A DNA stretch of 11,264 nt. Source: DATGHS01 sp035307785 (lineage in GTDB: Bacteria > Planctomycetota > Planctomycetia > Gemmatales > Gemmataceae). The position numbers and the translations under genes were made by a program. Positions within the stretch are counted from its first letter, which is position 1, and every line of letters begins with the position of its first letter. Location: the NCBI GenBank assembly GCA_035307785.1, contig DATGHS010000204.1, forward strand, positions 1 to 11,264, in the 5' to 3' direction. The notes beneath the pieces are model-generated. The model was not told the origin of the DNA. It made no database searches and was given only the letters and a program-made list of their open reading frames with translations. Below are positions 1 through 6,558 of the stretch, piece after piece.

Positions 1-246
1 GACATGGTGGTGCTAAACGAGATGGACCGCTTCCACTTGTGCGAAGACGTGATCGACCGCTTGCCGCAATTGGGCGCCCGCGCCGCGTATTTCAAGCAGG
101 CGATCCACCAGAAGCTGATCGAGCACAAGCATTACATTGCCGAACACGGCGACGACATGCCGGAAATCAGCGGTTGGCAATGGGGCAAAGCCAGATCGAC
201 CGGCAAGGAGCGCCGGCTCACTTCCACGGAAGGCGACAACGTGTAG
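1..246 (+). CDS. xfp: Xylulose-5-P/fructose-6-P phosphoketolase, C-terminal end (5' truncated by window)
   Basis: The window opens inside this gene; 81 codons remain, ending in TAG. Phosphoketolase is a cytoplasmic thiamine-diphosphate enzyme that splits xylulose-5-P or fructose-6-P with phosphate to give acetyl-phosphate plus glyceraldehyde-3-P or erythrose-4-P. The remnant reads MVVLNEMDRFHLCEDVIDR, then LGARAAY, then an EHGDDMPEI block. This is the characteristic end of the Xfp C-terminal domain, where family members show VLNDLDRFHL, GSRAAY and EHGEDxPEI-like blocks. About 18 residues follow the usual terminal W-x-W, slightly longer than many homologues. The thiamine-diphosphate site lies upstream of the window and cannot be checked. 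The identification rests on recognising this C-terminal block. A short hairpin follows 15 bp after the stop. Confidence 0.88.
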   Translation, partial: DMVVLNEMDRFHLCEDVIDRLPQLGARAAYFKQAIHQKLIEHKHYIAEHGDDMPEISGWQWGKARSTGKERRLTSTEGDNV

Positions 247-261
247 GAACTAACGAATTAA

Positions 262-285
262 TCCCGGCGCGGTCCTGAGCCGGGA
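262..285 (+). terminator. Hairpin after phosphoketolase (possible 3' end signal)
   Basis: TCCCGGC (262-268) pairs perfectly with GCCGGGA (279-285) around a 10-nt loop, starting 15 bp after the phosphoketolase stop. No T tract follows, so it is not a classical intrinsic terminator. It may stabilise the 3' end of the mRNA or separate xfp from the transporter gene. The rest of the 247-350 gap shows no convincing promoter. Confidence 0.3.
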
Positions 286-350
286 ATTGAGCCTCGCCAC
301 GGACGGACCAACATGTCGACAAACGACATGAAACCGATGGTGCCTTTGCC

Positions 351-2093
351 GTGGATACGCTGGATTCGGCCACTGGTTGGCGCTCGTTTTTGCCCATAGT
401 GCGCTGGCTGCCGCGCTACAACCTGCAGTCGGTAAAGTCGGATGCGATTGCGGGCGTTACGCTGGCCGCGTATGCAATACCGGTTTCGATGGCCTATGCG
501 TCGCTGGCCGGGCTGCCGCCGCATTATGGCATCTATGGCTACTTGCTCGGCGGCTTGTGCTATGCGGTGTTCGGCACGTCGCGGCAACTGGCCATCGGCC
601 CCACGTCCGCCATTGCCATGCTCGTGGGCACCACCGTGGCGGGCATGGCCGAGGGCGATTCTGCGCGCTGGATTGCCATCGCGTCGCTCACGGCGATCAC
701 CGTGGCCGTGGTCGGCTTCATCGCCTGGCTGTTGCGCTTAAGCGGTTTGGTGAGCTTTATCAGCGAAACGATCCTGGTCGGCTTCAAGGCCGGGGCGGCA
801 CTCACCATTGCCATGACACAGTTGCCCAAGCTCTTTGGCGTAAAGGGCGGCGGCGATCATTTCTTCGAGCGCGTCTGGACTTTGGCCGGCCAACTTGGCG
901 ACACCAATCTGGCAGTGCTTGTCTTCGGTCTTGCGGCCCTGGCGCTATTGCTGCTCGGCGACCGGTTTCTACCGAATCGTCCGATTTCTCTGTTTGTCGT
1001 CGTGCTGGCCGTCGCGGTGATGTCCTTCACCTCGCTTTCTCAGCACGGCGTCGGCACGGTAGGTGTGATTCCGTCGGGATTGCCGCGGTTCGGCTGGCCC
1101 GCGGTGAGCTGGCGCGATGTGGACGGTGTGCTGCCGTTGAGCGCTGCCTGCTTCCTGCTCGCCTATATTGAAGGTGTTTCGGCAGCGCGAGCGCTGGCCG
1201 CGAAAAACAATTACGAAATCAATCCCCGTCAGGAACTGCTGGCTCTCAGCACTGCTAACCTGGCGGCTGGCTGCGGACACGGCTTTCCAATCGCAGGCGG
1301 ATTATCGCAATCGGCAGTCAACGACAAGGCCGGCGCCAAGACGCCGTTAGCGCTGGTGTTCGCTTCCGCCAGTCTGGCAGCGTGCCTCCTGTTTCTCACC
1401 GGATTATTGGCCAATCTGCCAAATGTGGTGCTGGCGGCCATCGTTTTGTTCGCCGTTCGTGGGTTAATCGATCTGAAGGCCATTCGGCACCTGTGGCGGG
1501 TGAGCCGGTTGGAGTTTCGCGTGGCCATGGTGGCCTTGGTGGGCGTATTGCTGCTCGGAATCTTGAAAGGCGTGCTGTTGGCGGCGATTGCGTCCTTGCT
1601 GATGCTTTTGGGTGGCGTAACCAAGCCGCATGTCGCCTTCCTGGGTCGCATCCCTGGATCGCAACGCTACTCCGATATGGGTCGCCACCCCGACAATGAG
1701 GCGCTGCCGGGCATCGTCATTTTTCGCGTCGAATCGTCGCTGCTCTATTTCAATGCCGAACACGTGCGCAACGCCGTTTGGCAGCGGATTCAAGAAGCGC
1801 CGGATCTTCGACTCGTCGTCTGCGACCTGTCCAACGCTCCACTGGTAGACGTGGCGGGTTCCAAAATGCTGGTGGGTCTCCAGTCCGAGTTGAGCAAGAG
1901 AGGCGTTCGCATGCGCATCGTGGAAGCACGATCTAAGGTGCGCGACCTGTTGCGCGCAGAGGAACTCGAGGACCAGGTCGGCTATCTTGGCCGGCATATG
2001 TCGGTGCATCAGGCAATCCTGGAGTTCCAGCGAACCGACAGTGAGCCGGAAGCCGTCAGCGGGAAAACGCCGGTAACCGACAAGGTGGGGTAG
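351..2093 (+). CDS. SulP family anion transporter with C-terminal STAS domain
   Basis: 580-residue inner-membrane transporter of the SulP/SLC26 family, which carries sulfate, bicarbonate or dicarboxylates, usually with H+ or Na+. Residues about 10-430 are strongly hydrophobic. They open with RYNLQ, DAIAGVTLAAYAIPVSMAYA and AGLPPHYGIYG, the SulP signature around TM1-TM2. The STAS domain spans about residues 453-560 and contains DLSNAPLVD (Asp500) followed by V-A-G-S. The serine that is phosphorylated in SpoIIAA-type STAS proteins is Val501 here, as in many transporters. The start is uncertain. GTG at 351 gives a normal SulP N-terminus but has only a weak GGTG upstream. ATG at 313 has a GGACGG upstream but lies in another frame and soon stops. 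Substrate cannot be read from sequence; a carbonic anhydrase lies 3.8 kb downstream. The next gene begins 2 bp after the stop, implying cotranscription. Confidence 0.93.
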   Translation: MDTLDSATGWRSFLPIVRWLPRYNLQSVKSDAIAGVTLAAYAIPVSMAYASLAGLPPHYGIYGYLLGGLCYAVFGTSRQLAIGPTSAIAMLVGTTVAGMAEGDSARWIAIASLTAITVAVVGFIAWLLRLSGLVSFISETILVGFKAGAALTIAMTQLPKLFGVKGGGDHFFERVWTLAGQLGDTNLAVLVFGLAALALLLLGDRFLPNRPISLFVVVLAVAVMSFTSLSQHGVGTVGVIPSGLPRFGWPAVSWRDVDGVLPLSAACFLLAYIEGVSAARALAAKNNYEINPRQELLALSTANLAAGCGHGFPIAGGLSQSAVNDKAGAKTPLALVFASASLAACLLFLTGLLANLPNVVLAAIVLFAVRGLIDLKAIRHLWRVSRLEFRVAMVALVGVLLLGILKGVLLAAIASLLMLLGGVTKPHVAFLGRIPGSQRYSDMGRHPDNEALPGIVIFRVESSLLYFNAEHVRNAVWQRIQEAPDLRLVVCDLSNAPLVDVAGSKMLVGLQSELSKRGVRMRIVEARSKVRDLLRAEELEDQVGYLGRHMSVHQAILEFQRTDSEPEAVSGKTPVTDKVG

Positions 2094-2095
2094 GG

Positions 2096-2929
2096 ATGTT
2101 GAAAGCGAGCAACCAACCAGCCAACTCGGTTCAGCGCCCGCCGGCGCCGGAGCTGCACCGCTTGCAAGCCCCCCGTGTAGCCCTAGCGCTCAAGCGCGTG
2201 TTTACCGAAACATTCACTGTCGCAGACATAGCCGAGCCGCTCGCTTCGTTTGACGCCGACGCCAGGGCTGAAGATATTCGTGCATTTATGATGGCGCGAG
2301 ACTTCGATATCGTCGGCATTCGGCTGCAAGGTGAGGTCGCCAGCATTGTCCAAAGGGAATTATTGGAAGGCGGCCCGTGTGAACAGTACATGCAAAAAAT
2401 GGATGAAGTACCCGTTCGAGAAGCGAACACTCCCCTGCTGGAAGTGGTGACGGAACTGCATCGCACCCCTTTCCTGCTTATCAACGTATTCGGCCGCGTC
2501 GGCGGCATCGTCACCCGGGCCGACTTGCAAAAGCCGCCGTTGCGCATGTGGCTGTTTGGCCTGCTCACGTTGATCGAGTTGCGCTTCACGGAACTTATCG
2601 AGCAGCATTGCCCGGGCGATCGCTGGAAGCAATTCGTGTCCGAGGCGCGCTTGCAGAAAGCGCAAGCGTTGTTGGCGGAGCGAAGCCGTCGCAATCAGGC
2701 GCTTCAGTTGCTGGATTGCCTTCAGTTTAGCGACAAGGGTCAAATCGTGGCTCGGAATGAGGAGATTCGAAGACTCACTGTGTTTCGCTCGCGGCGTCAA
2801 GCCGACGAGGCAATCAAGGACCTGGAGCAGTTGCGTAACAACCTCGCCCATGCACAAGACATTCTGGCGACGGATTGGGAAACGATTATTCGACTATGCG
2901 AATTCATCACAGCCCCCGACGCGGCATGA
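2096..2929 (+). CDS. CBS-domain protein with C-terminal HEPN-like domain
   Basis: 277-residue soluble protein encoded 2 bp after the SulP stop, with a GGTGGGG ribosome site in the end of that gene. Residues about 36-95 and 96-148 form a CBS pair: AEDIRAFMMARDFDIVGI, then PLLEVVTELHRTPFLL and GGIVTRADLQKP, the last being a typical CBS ending. CBS pairs usually bind adenine nucleotides and regulate an attached domain or partner. Residues about 149-270 are helical and charged and end with LRNNLAH, in which Arg247 and His252 give the R-x4-H motif that marks the active site of HEPN domains. HEPN domains are often RNases, toxins or RNA-binding modules. CBS is fairly clear; HEPN is my inference from one motif in a helical setting. 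Tight linkage to SulP suggests it senses energy state for, or acts with, the transporter. No nucleotidyltransferase (MNT) antitoxin partner is visible nearby. Confidence 0.75.
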   Translation: MLKASNQPANSVQRPPAPELHRLQAPRVALALKRVFTETFTVADIAEPLASFDADARAEDIRAFMMARDFDIVGIRLQGEVASIVQRELLEGGPCEQYMQKMDEVPVREANTPLLEVVTELHRTPFLLINVFGRVGGIVTRADLQKPPLRMWLFGLLTLIELRFTELIEQHCPGDRWKQFVSEARLQKAQALLAERSRRNQALQLLDCLQFSDKGQIVARNEEIRRLTVFRSRRQADEAIKDLEQLRNNLAHAQDILATDWETIIRLCEFITAPDAA

Positions 2930-2981
2930 TCGGTTCGCCCACTACGGTGATGGTGGGGTTCGTTGTCGTTGGTAATTGAGC

Positions 2982-2989
2982 AAGGGAGG
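2982..2989 (+). promoter_or_regulatory. Strong Shine-Dalgarno for glgX (decides GTG start)
   Basis: AAGGGAGG ends 5 nt before the GTG at 2995. This near-ideal ribosome site fixes the start of the debranching enzyme on a non-ATG codon. The 65-bp gap before glgX shows no other clear signal. Confidence 0.8.
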
Positions 2990-2994
2990 CAGTC

Positions 2995-5055
2995 GTGACC
3001 GCTGCCAAGGTAATGGGCCAAAGTTGGCCATTGGGCGCCACGCTGTGCGATGGCGGGACGAATTTCAGTCTCTTCTCGCGCACCGCCTCGGGCGTCGAGT
3101 TGTTGTTTTTCGACCACGACGATGCCGCGAAACCCAGTCGCATCGTGCGGCTCGATTCCGCGGCCAATCGCACCTATCACTACTGGCACGTCTTCGTCCC
3201 CGGCATTAAACCGGGGCAGCTCTATGGTTACCGTGTTCGCGGTCCGTCGGAACCGGAACGCGGCTTGCGCTTCGATCCCGCCAAAGTCTTGCTCGATCCG
3301 TATGGGCGTGGCGTGGTGGTTCCCAAAGCTTATGACCGCGAAGCCGCTCACCGCCCCGGCGATAACGCCACGACGGCAATGAAAAGCGTGGTTGTCGATT
3401 CCAGCGACTACGATTGGCAAGGCGATGAGCCGTTGCGCCTGCCATCGGCCCGAACGGTCATTTACGAAATGCACGTGCGCGGCTTCACGCGACATCCGAG
3501 TTCCGGCCTGAGTGATCGGAGCCGTGGGACCTACGCGGGGCTCATCGAGAAGATTCCATATCTACAAGACCTTGGCATCACCGCCGTGGAACTGCTTCCT
3601 GTATTCCAGTTCGATGTTCAGGATTGTCCTCGGGGGAAAGTCAATTATTGGGGCTACGCTCCGATTTCGTTTTTCGCTCCGCACCAAGCATATAGTTCCC
3701 GCCTGGATCCACTCGGCCCCGTGAGCGAATTCCGCGACATGATCAAGGCCTTGCACCGCGCCGGCATCGAGGTAATCCTCGACGTGGTCTTCAATCACAC
3801 GGCCGAGGGAGATGAGCGCGGGCCGACGGCGTGCTTTCGTGGCATCGACAATCCGACATACTACATTCTGGAAAATGGCGGCGGGCGCTACGCCAACTAC
3901 ACCGGCTGCGGCAACACGCTAAACGCGAACCATCCGGTCGTGCGGCGCATGATCGTCGACAGCCTGCGCTATTGGGTGCATGAAATGCACGTGGATGGCT
4001 TTCGGTTCGATCTCGCTTCCATTCTCGCGCGGGATGCGAATGGCCGTCCGCTACCAAACCCGCCCGTGTTGTGGGACATTGAGTCCGATCCCGCGCTCGC
4101 AGGCACCAAGTTGCTGGCCGAGGCCTGGGACGCTGCCGGGCTCTATCAGGTAGGAAGATTTGTAGGGGATTCCTGGAAGGAATGGAATGGCCGGTTTCGC
4201 GATGATGCGCGCGATTTCTTCCGCGGTGAATCCGGTTCCGTCCGCCGCATCGCCGACCGGATGGTCGGCAGCCCCGAAGTTTACGGTCACAAGAAGCGCG
4301 AGGCCGAGCAGAGCGTGAACTTCGTCACCTGCCACGACGGCTTCACGCTGAACGATCTCGTTTCTTTCAACCACAAGCACAACGAGGCCAACGGCGAAGA
4401 CAACCGCGACGGGGCCAACGATAACCGTAGCTGGAACTGCGGCATTGAAGGCCCAACGGACGATCCGCAGATCGAGAAACTGCGCAATCGGCAGGTAAAG
4501 AATTATCTGACGATCACGTTGATGTCGCTTGGCGTGCCGATGATCCTTATGGGCGATGAGATCCGTCACACCCAGGGCGGTAATAATAACGCCTTCTGCC
4601 AAGATAACGAAATTAGCTGGTTCGACTGGGGCCGGTTGGAAAAGTATGTCGACGTGCACCGTTTCGTCAAACTGCTGATCGAGCGGCGGTTGCTGCGCAC
4701 AGTTGAACACGAGCGGCAGCGGACGACCCTGAGCGAACTTCTCGAAGAAGCCAATAAGGCCTGGCACGGTGTAAAACTGTTTGCCCCCGATTGGGGAGAC
4801 AATTCACACAGCGTGGCCTTGGGAGCGGAACTGAAGCGGGAGAACCTTCGCTTCCAGCTAATCCTTAACGCCTATTGGGAGCCGCTTAACTTTGAATTGC
4901 CAAGACTCGCTGGGGGGCAATCGTGGCGGCGCTGGATCGACACTGGCCTTGAATCGCCCCAGGACATCGTTCCATGGGAACAGTCGCCGGCCGTGCCGGA
5001 GAGTAGCTACCGAACCGAATCTCGCTCCGTGGCCATGCTGTTCACGGATGGGTGA
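2995..5055 (+). CDS. glgX: Glycogen debranching enzyme (GlgX/isoamylase type, GH13)
   Basis: 686-residue cytoplasmic enzyme hydrolysing alpha-1,6 branches of glycogen, acting together with glycogen phosphorylase. Residues about 8-95 are a CBM48-like N-terminal domain, opening with GQSWPLGAT, DGGTNFSLFS and later GQLYGYRVRGP. The GH13 barrel follows. Region I is DVVFNHTAEGDE (Asp263-His268). The nucleophile region GFRFDLA contains Asp339, LLAEAWD contains the acid/base Glu376, and TCHDGF contains His447-Asp448. The NHKHNEANGEDNRDG block is diagnostic for GlgX/TreX rather than pullulanase or alpha-amylase. All catalytic residues are present and the length is near the usual 650-720. The GTG start is supported by AAGGGAGG five bases upstream. 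Partner glgP starts 4.5 kb downstream. The region after the gene is gene-free for 273 bp, so this is probably the end of a transcript. Confidence 0.96.
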   Translation: MTAAKVMGQSWPLGATLCDGGTNFSLFSRTASGVELLFFDHDDAAKPSRIVRLDSAANRTYHYWHVFVPGIKPGQLYGYRVRGPSEPERGLRFDPAKVLLDPYGRGVVVPKAYDREAAHRPGDNATTAMKSVVVDSSDYDWQGDEPLRLPSARTVIYEMHVRGFTRHPSSGLSDRSRGTYAGLIEKIPYLQDLGITAVELLPVFQFDVQDCPRGKVNYWGYAPISFFAPHQAYSSRLDPLGPVSEFRDMIKALHRAGIEVILDVVFNHTAEGDERGPTACFRGIDNPTYYILENGGGRYANYTGCGNTLNANHPVVRRMIVDSLRYWVHEMHVDGFRFDLASILARDANGRPLPNPPVLWDIESDPALAGTKLLAEAWDAAGLYQVGRFVGDSWKEWNGRFRDDARDFFRGESGSVRRIADRMVGSPEVYGHKKREAEQSVNFVTCHDGFTLNDLVSFNHKHNEANGEDNRDGANDNRSWNCGIEGPTDDPQIEKLRNRQVKNYLTITLMSLGVPMILMGDEIRHTQGGNNNAFCQDNEISWFDWGRLEKYVDVHRFVKLLIERRLLRTVEHERQRTTLSELLEEANKAWHGVKLFAPDWGDNSHSVALGAELKRENLRFQLILNAYWEPLNFELPRLAGGQSWRRWIDTGLESPQDIVPWEQSPAVPESSYRTESRSVAMLFTDG

Positions 5056-5111
5056 CGGTCGGGATTCGCCGTTCGTTTGTTGTTTTGCTGAGTGTGCGGA
5101 TTTGTACCAAT

Positions 5112-5152
5112 GCTGGCCAGACTCGCTCGCGAACGTCGGCGAGTTCCCCAGC
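5112..5152. promoter_or_regulatory. Two-part dyad upstream of a sigma-54-like promoter
   Basis: In the gap between glgX and the stress gene, outer arms GCTGG (5112-5116) and CCAGC (5148-5152) enclose inner arms ACTCGC (5121-5126) and GCGAGT (5139-5144). As RNA this would be an imperfect hairpin, but no T run follows, so it is a poor intrinsic terminator. As DNA it sits about 80-120 bp upstream of the predicted start site of the sigma-54 promoter at 5205, the usual distance for an enhancer-binding activator. Either role, glgX transcript end or activator site, is inference. Confidence 0.35.
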
Positions 5153-5204
5153 AAAGTGCTCAAAAACTGAGCCAGCCATGTTCGTGTAGGCAATTTGGAC
5201 TCAC

Positions 5205-5220
5205 TGGCGCGGAACTTGCA
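5205..5220 (+). promoter_or_regulatory. Sigma-54 (-24/-12) promoter candidate
   Basis: TGGCGCGGAACTTGCA fits the sigma-54 consensus TGGCACG-N4-TTGCA with a single difference (G for A at position 5). It has the required GG-N10-GC spacing and lies in a gene-free stretch. Transcription would start near 5231, about 100 bp upstream of the stress protein start at 5329, and could drive the downstream genes. Sigma-54 promoters need an activator ATPase, whose gene is not in this window. Confidence 0.6.
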
Positions 5221-5228
5221 TTGATGCC

Positions 5229-5248
5229 GTCGCGATCTGTTCCGCGAC
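5229..5248 (+). other. Perfect 6-bp stem-loop at predicted transcript start
   Basis: GTCGCG (5229-5234) and CGCGAC (5243-5248) form a perfect stem with an 8-nt loop. If transcription starts near 5231 from the sigma-54 candidate, the hairpin would sit at the 5' end of the mRNA, where such structures can protect against decay. It could equally be an operator. Nothing else was recognised between 5249 and the ribosome site at 5318. Confidence 0.3.
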
Positions 5249-5328
5249 TGTTTCGGTGACAGCCTGGAACGGAAATGCAGGGAGTTCCCAGTCTGATCAA
5301 TGAAACCTTATCCGCCCGGAGTATGCCA

Positions 5329-5833
5329 ATGCCAGCCCTGAATCACATCCTGCACGCGACCGATTTTACCGAGCACGCGGACGCTGCGTTTGACCTGGCG
5401 TGGTCACTCGCCAACAGTCTCGGCGCCAAACTAACCATACTGCACGTGACCAAGCCACCTGCGCTCATCAACTGCGATGCCCTGGGAACTCCCGGCGGTG
5501 ATCCGGGACAACCCGCGGAGGTGTGGGACCAGCTTCGTAGCCGCCAGGTTTCCCGAATCGAAAACTGCCATCGACCACAAACTTGCAGTTGTCCAAATCG
5601 ATCGGGCGACCGAGATTGTCAATCGCGCGGCGGAGCTGGGATCTGACCTGATTGTGATGGGCACGCACGGTCGACGAGGCCTTAACCGTGTCTTGTCCGG
5701 AAGTGTTGCCGAGGAAGTAATGCGCCGAGCGGCACGCCCTGTGCTGACCGTCAAAGAAGCGGATCGACCGGCCAAAGAACGTCCAGACGCGAGTCTCGGG
5801 CACGGTGGTGCAGGCGACGCTTCAAAGAGCTAG
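5329..5833 (+). pseudogene. Universal stress protein (UspA family), frame broken by one base
   Basis: Two overlapping frames together encode one UspA-type protein, a cytoplasmic nucleotide-binding stress protein. The first frame starts at ATG 5329, with GGAG at 5318-5321 at good spacing; ATG 5323 is too close to it. It gives the N-terminal half: HILHATDFTEHADAAFDLAW, then LTILHVTKPP. The second frame supplies the rest: DRATEIVNRAAELGSDLI, VMGTHGRRGLNRVLSGS and a VLTVKE end. The last part contains the ATP-binding G-x2-G-x9-G-S pattern. The switch falls between about 5535 and 5575. Removing one T from 5549-5551 gives a single frame of 167 codons, a normal length. The span of 505 nt is one over a multiple of three. 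It may be a sequencing error in an intact gene, a real pseudogene, or, less likely, programmed frameshifting. It is the first gene after the sigma-54 promoter candidate. Confidence 0.82.
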
Positions 5834-5853
5834 GTCAGGGTTTGCTTCTTGGG

Positions 5854-5870
5854 CCAAGGGAGTGCCTTGG
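5854..5870 (+). promoter_or_regulatory. Perfect hairpin in the carbonic anhydrase leader
   Basis: CCAAGG (5854-5859), loop GAGTG, CCTTGG (5865-5870): a perfect 6-bp stem ending 10 nt before the ATG at 5881. Its 3' arm shares two bases with the only suitably placed ribosome site, GGTGA (5869-5873). Its 5' arm holds a stronger but too distant AAGGGAG. It might modulate translation; this is inference. Confidence 0.35.
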
Positions 5871-5880
5871 TGATATTGCA

Positions 5881-6522
5881 ATGTCTGGAGTCGACGAGGT
5901 GGAAATCGACATAGATACTGCCAGACCATCGGCCGATGAAGCGCTAGTGCGTCTGATCGCCGGCAACGAGCGCTTCCTCCGTGGCGAAGCGCATGCGCGC
6001 GGCCTCGCGCGCGAATCGCTCGCTGATTTGGCTAGGGCGCAGCACCCGTTTGCCACGATCCTGGGCTGCAGCGATTCCCGCGTTCCGCCGGAACTGATCT
6101 TCGACGTTGGACCGGGAGAACTTTTTGTCATTCGTGTTGCGGGCAATGTGTTCTCGGCGGAGATTGCCGGCAGCTTGCAGTACGCCGGCTTGCATTTACA
6201 GACGCCGCTGTTCGTCGTTCTTGGCCACGAAGGCTGCGGCGCCGTCGCCGCTGCGCTGGCCACCCGGTACGGCAGAGCGCAACACCGTTCACGAATTCAG
6301 ATTCTCGTCGATAGTATTCTTCCCGGAATGCCGGAGTTCGATCTGCAGCTAACGCCGGCCGAGCGGCTGTCGCGAGCGGTGGAATGCAACGTGCGTTGGA
6401 CGATGCAGCAGATCCTGAACACGCCGGAAGGCAAGGCGCGCGTCGCCGACGGGCGAATGAAATTGGTGGGTGCGGTGTACGAGATCACCACGGGGCAAGT
6501 GAGATTTTTGCACTCGGATTGA
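5881..6522 (+). CDS. Beta-class carbonic anhydrase
   Basis: 213-residue zinc enzyme interconverting CO2 and bicarbonate, probably cytoplasmic, as no signal peptide is seen. Zinc ligands are Cys63 in GCSDSRVPPELIFD and His116 and Cys119 in GHEGCGAV. The Asp65-Arg67 dyad that gates the active site is intact. Other family blocks are RLIAGNERF near residue 28 and ELFVIRVAGN near residue 80; the C-terminus ends in VGAVYEITTGQVRFL. The start is set at ATG 5881 with a moderate GGTGA six to seven bases upstream. A TTG at 5842 in the same frame would add 13 residues but has no ribosome site. The gene follows the stress protein by 47 bp and precedes the RNA hydrolase by 36 bp, so the three are probably one transcript. 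It may supply or consume bicarbonate for metabolism or for the SulP transporter; that link is only suggested by proximity. Confidence 0.95.
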   Translation: MSGVDEVEIDIDTARPSADEALVRLIAGNERFLRGEAHARGLARESLADLARAQHPFATILGCSDSRVPPELIFDVGPGELFVIRVAGNVFSAEIAGSLQYAGLHLQTPLFVVLGHEGCGAVAAALATRYGRAQHRSRIQILVDSILPGMPEFDLQLTPAERLSRAVECNVRWTMQQILNTPEGKARVADGRMKLVGAVYEITTGQVRFLHSD

Positions 6523-6558
6523 TATAGACATACAACCAGGGCTCAGAAGGAGCACACG

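Noticed and set aside
377..1171. 264-codon alternative plus-strand frame inside the SulP gene
   Set aside because: Its Arg/His/Cys-rich product has no recognisable motif, and the overlapping frame is a clear SulP protein.
2834..2851. Reading the CBS-HEPN protein as half of a HEPN/MNT toxin-antitoxin pair
   Set aside because: No small nucleotidyltransferase with a GSxAxGxxxxxSD motif is found next to it; both flanking genes are a transporter and glgX.
4892..5170. Plus-strand frame running from the end of glgX into the gap as a small gene
   Set aside because: It mostly overlaps glgX in another frame, has no ribosome site, and its translation shows no recognisable domain.
5798..5812. GGGCACGGTGGTGCA at the end of usp as a second sigma-54 site
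   Set aside because: The CACG block and the GC element are out of register with the consensus (GG-N9-GC when CACG is aligned), and it lies in coding sequence.
5989..6014. GCGCATGCGC palindrome and following GC-rich inverted repeats
   Set aside because: They are inside the carbonic anhydrase coding sequence and explained by GC-rich Ala/Arg codons.
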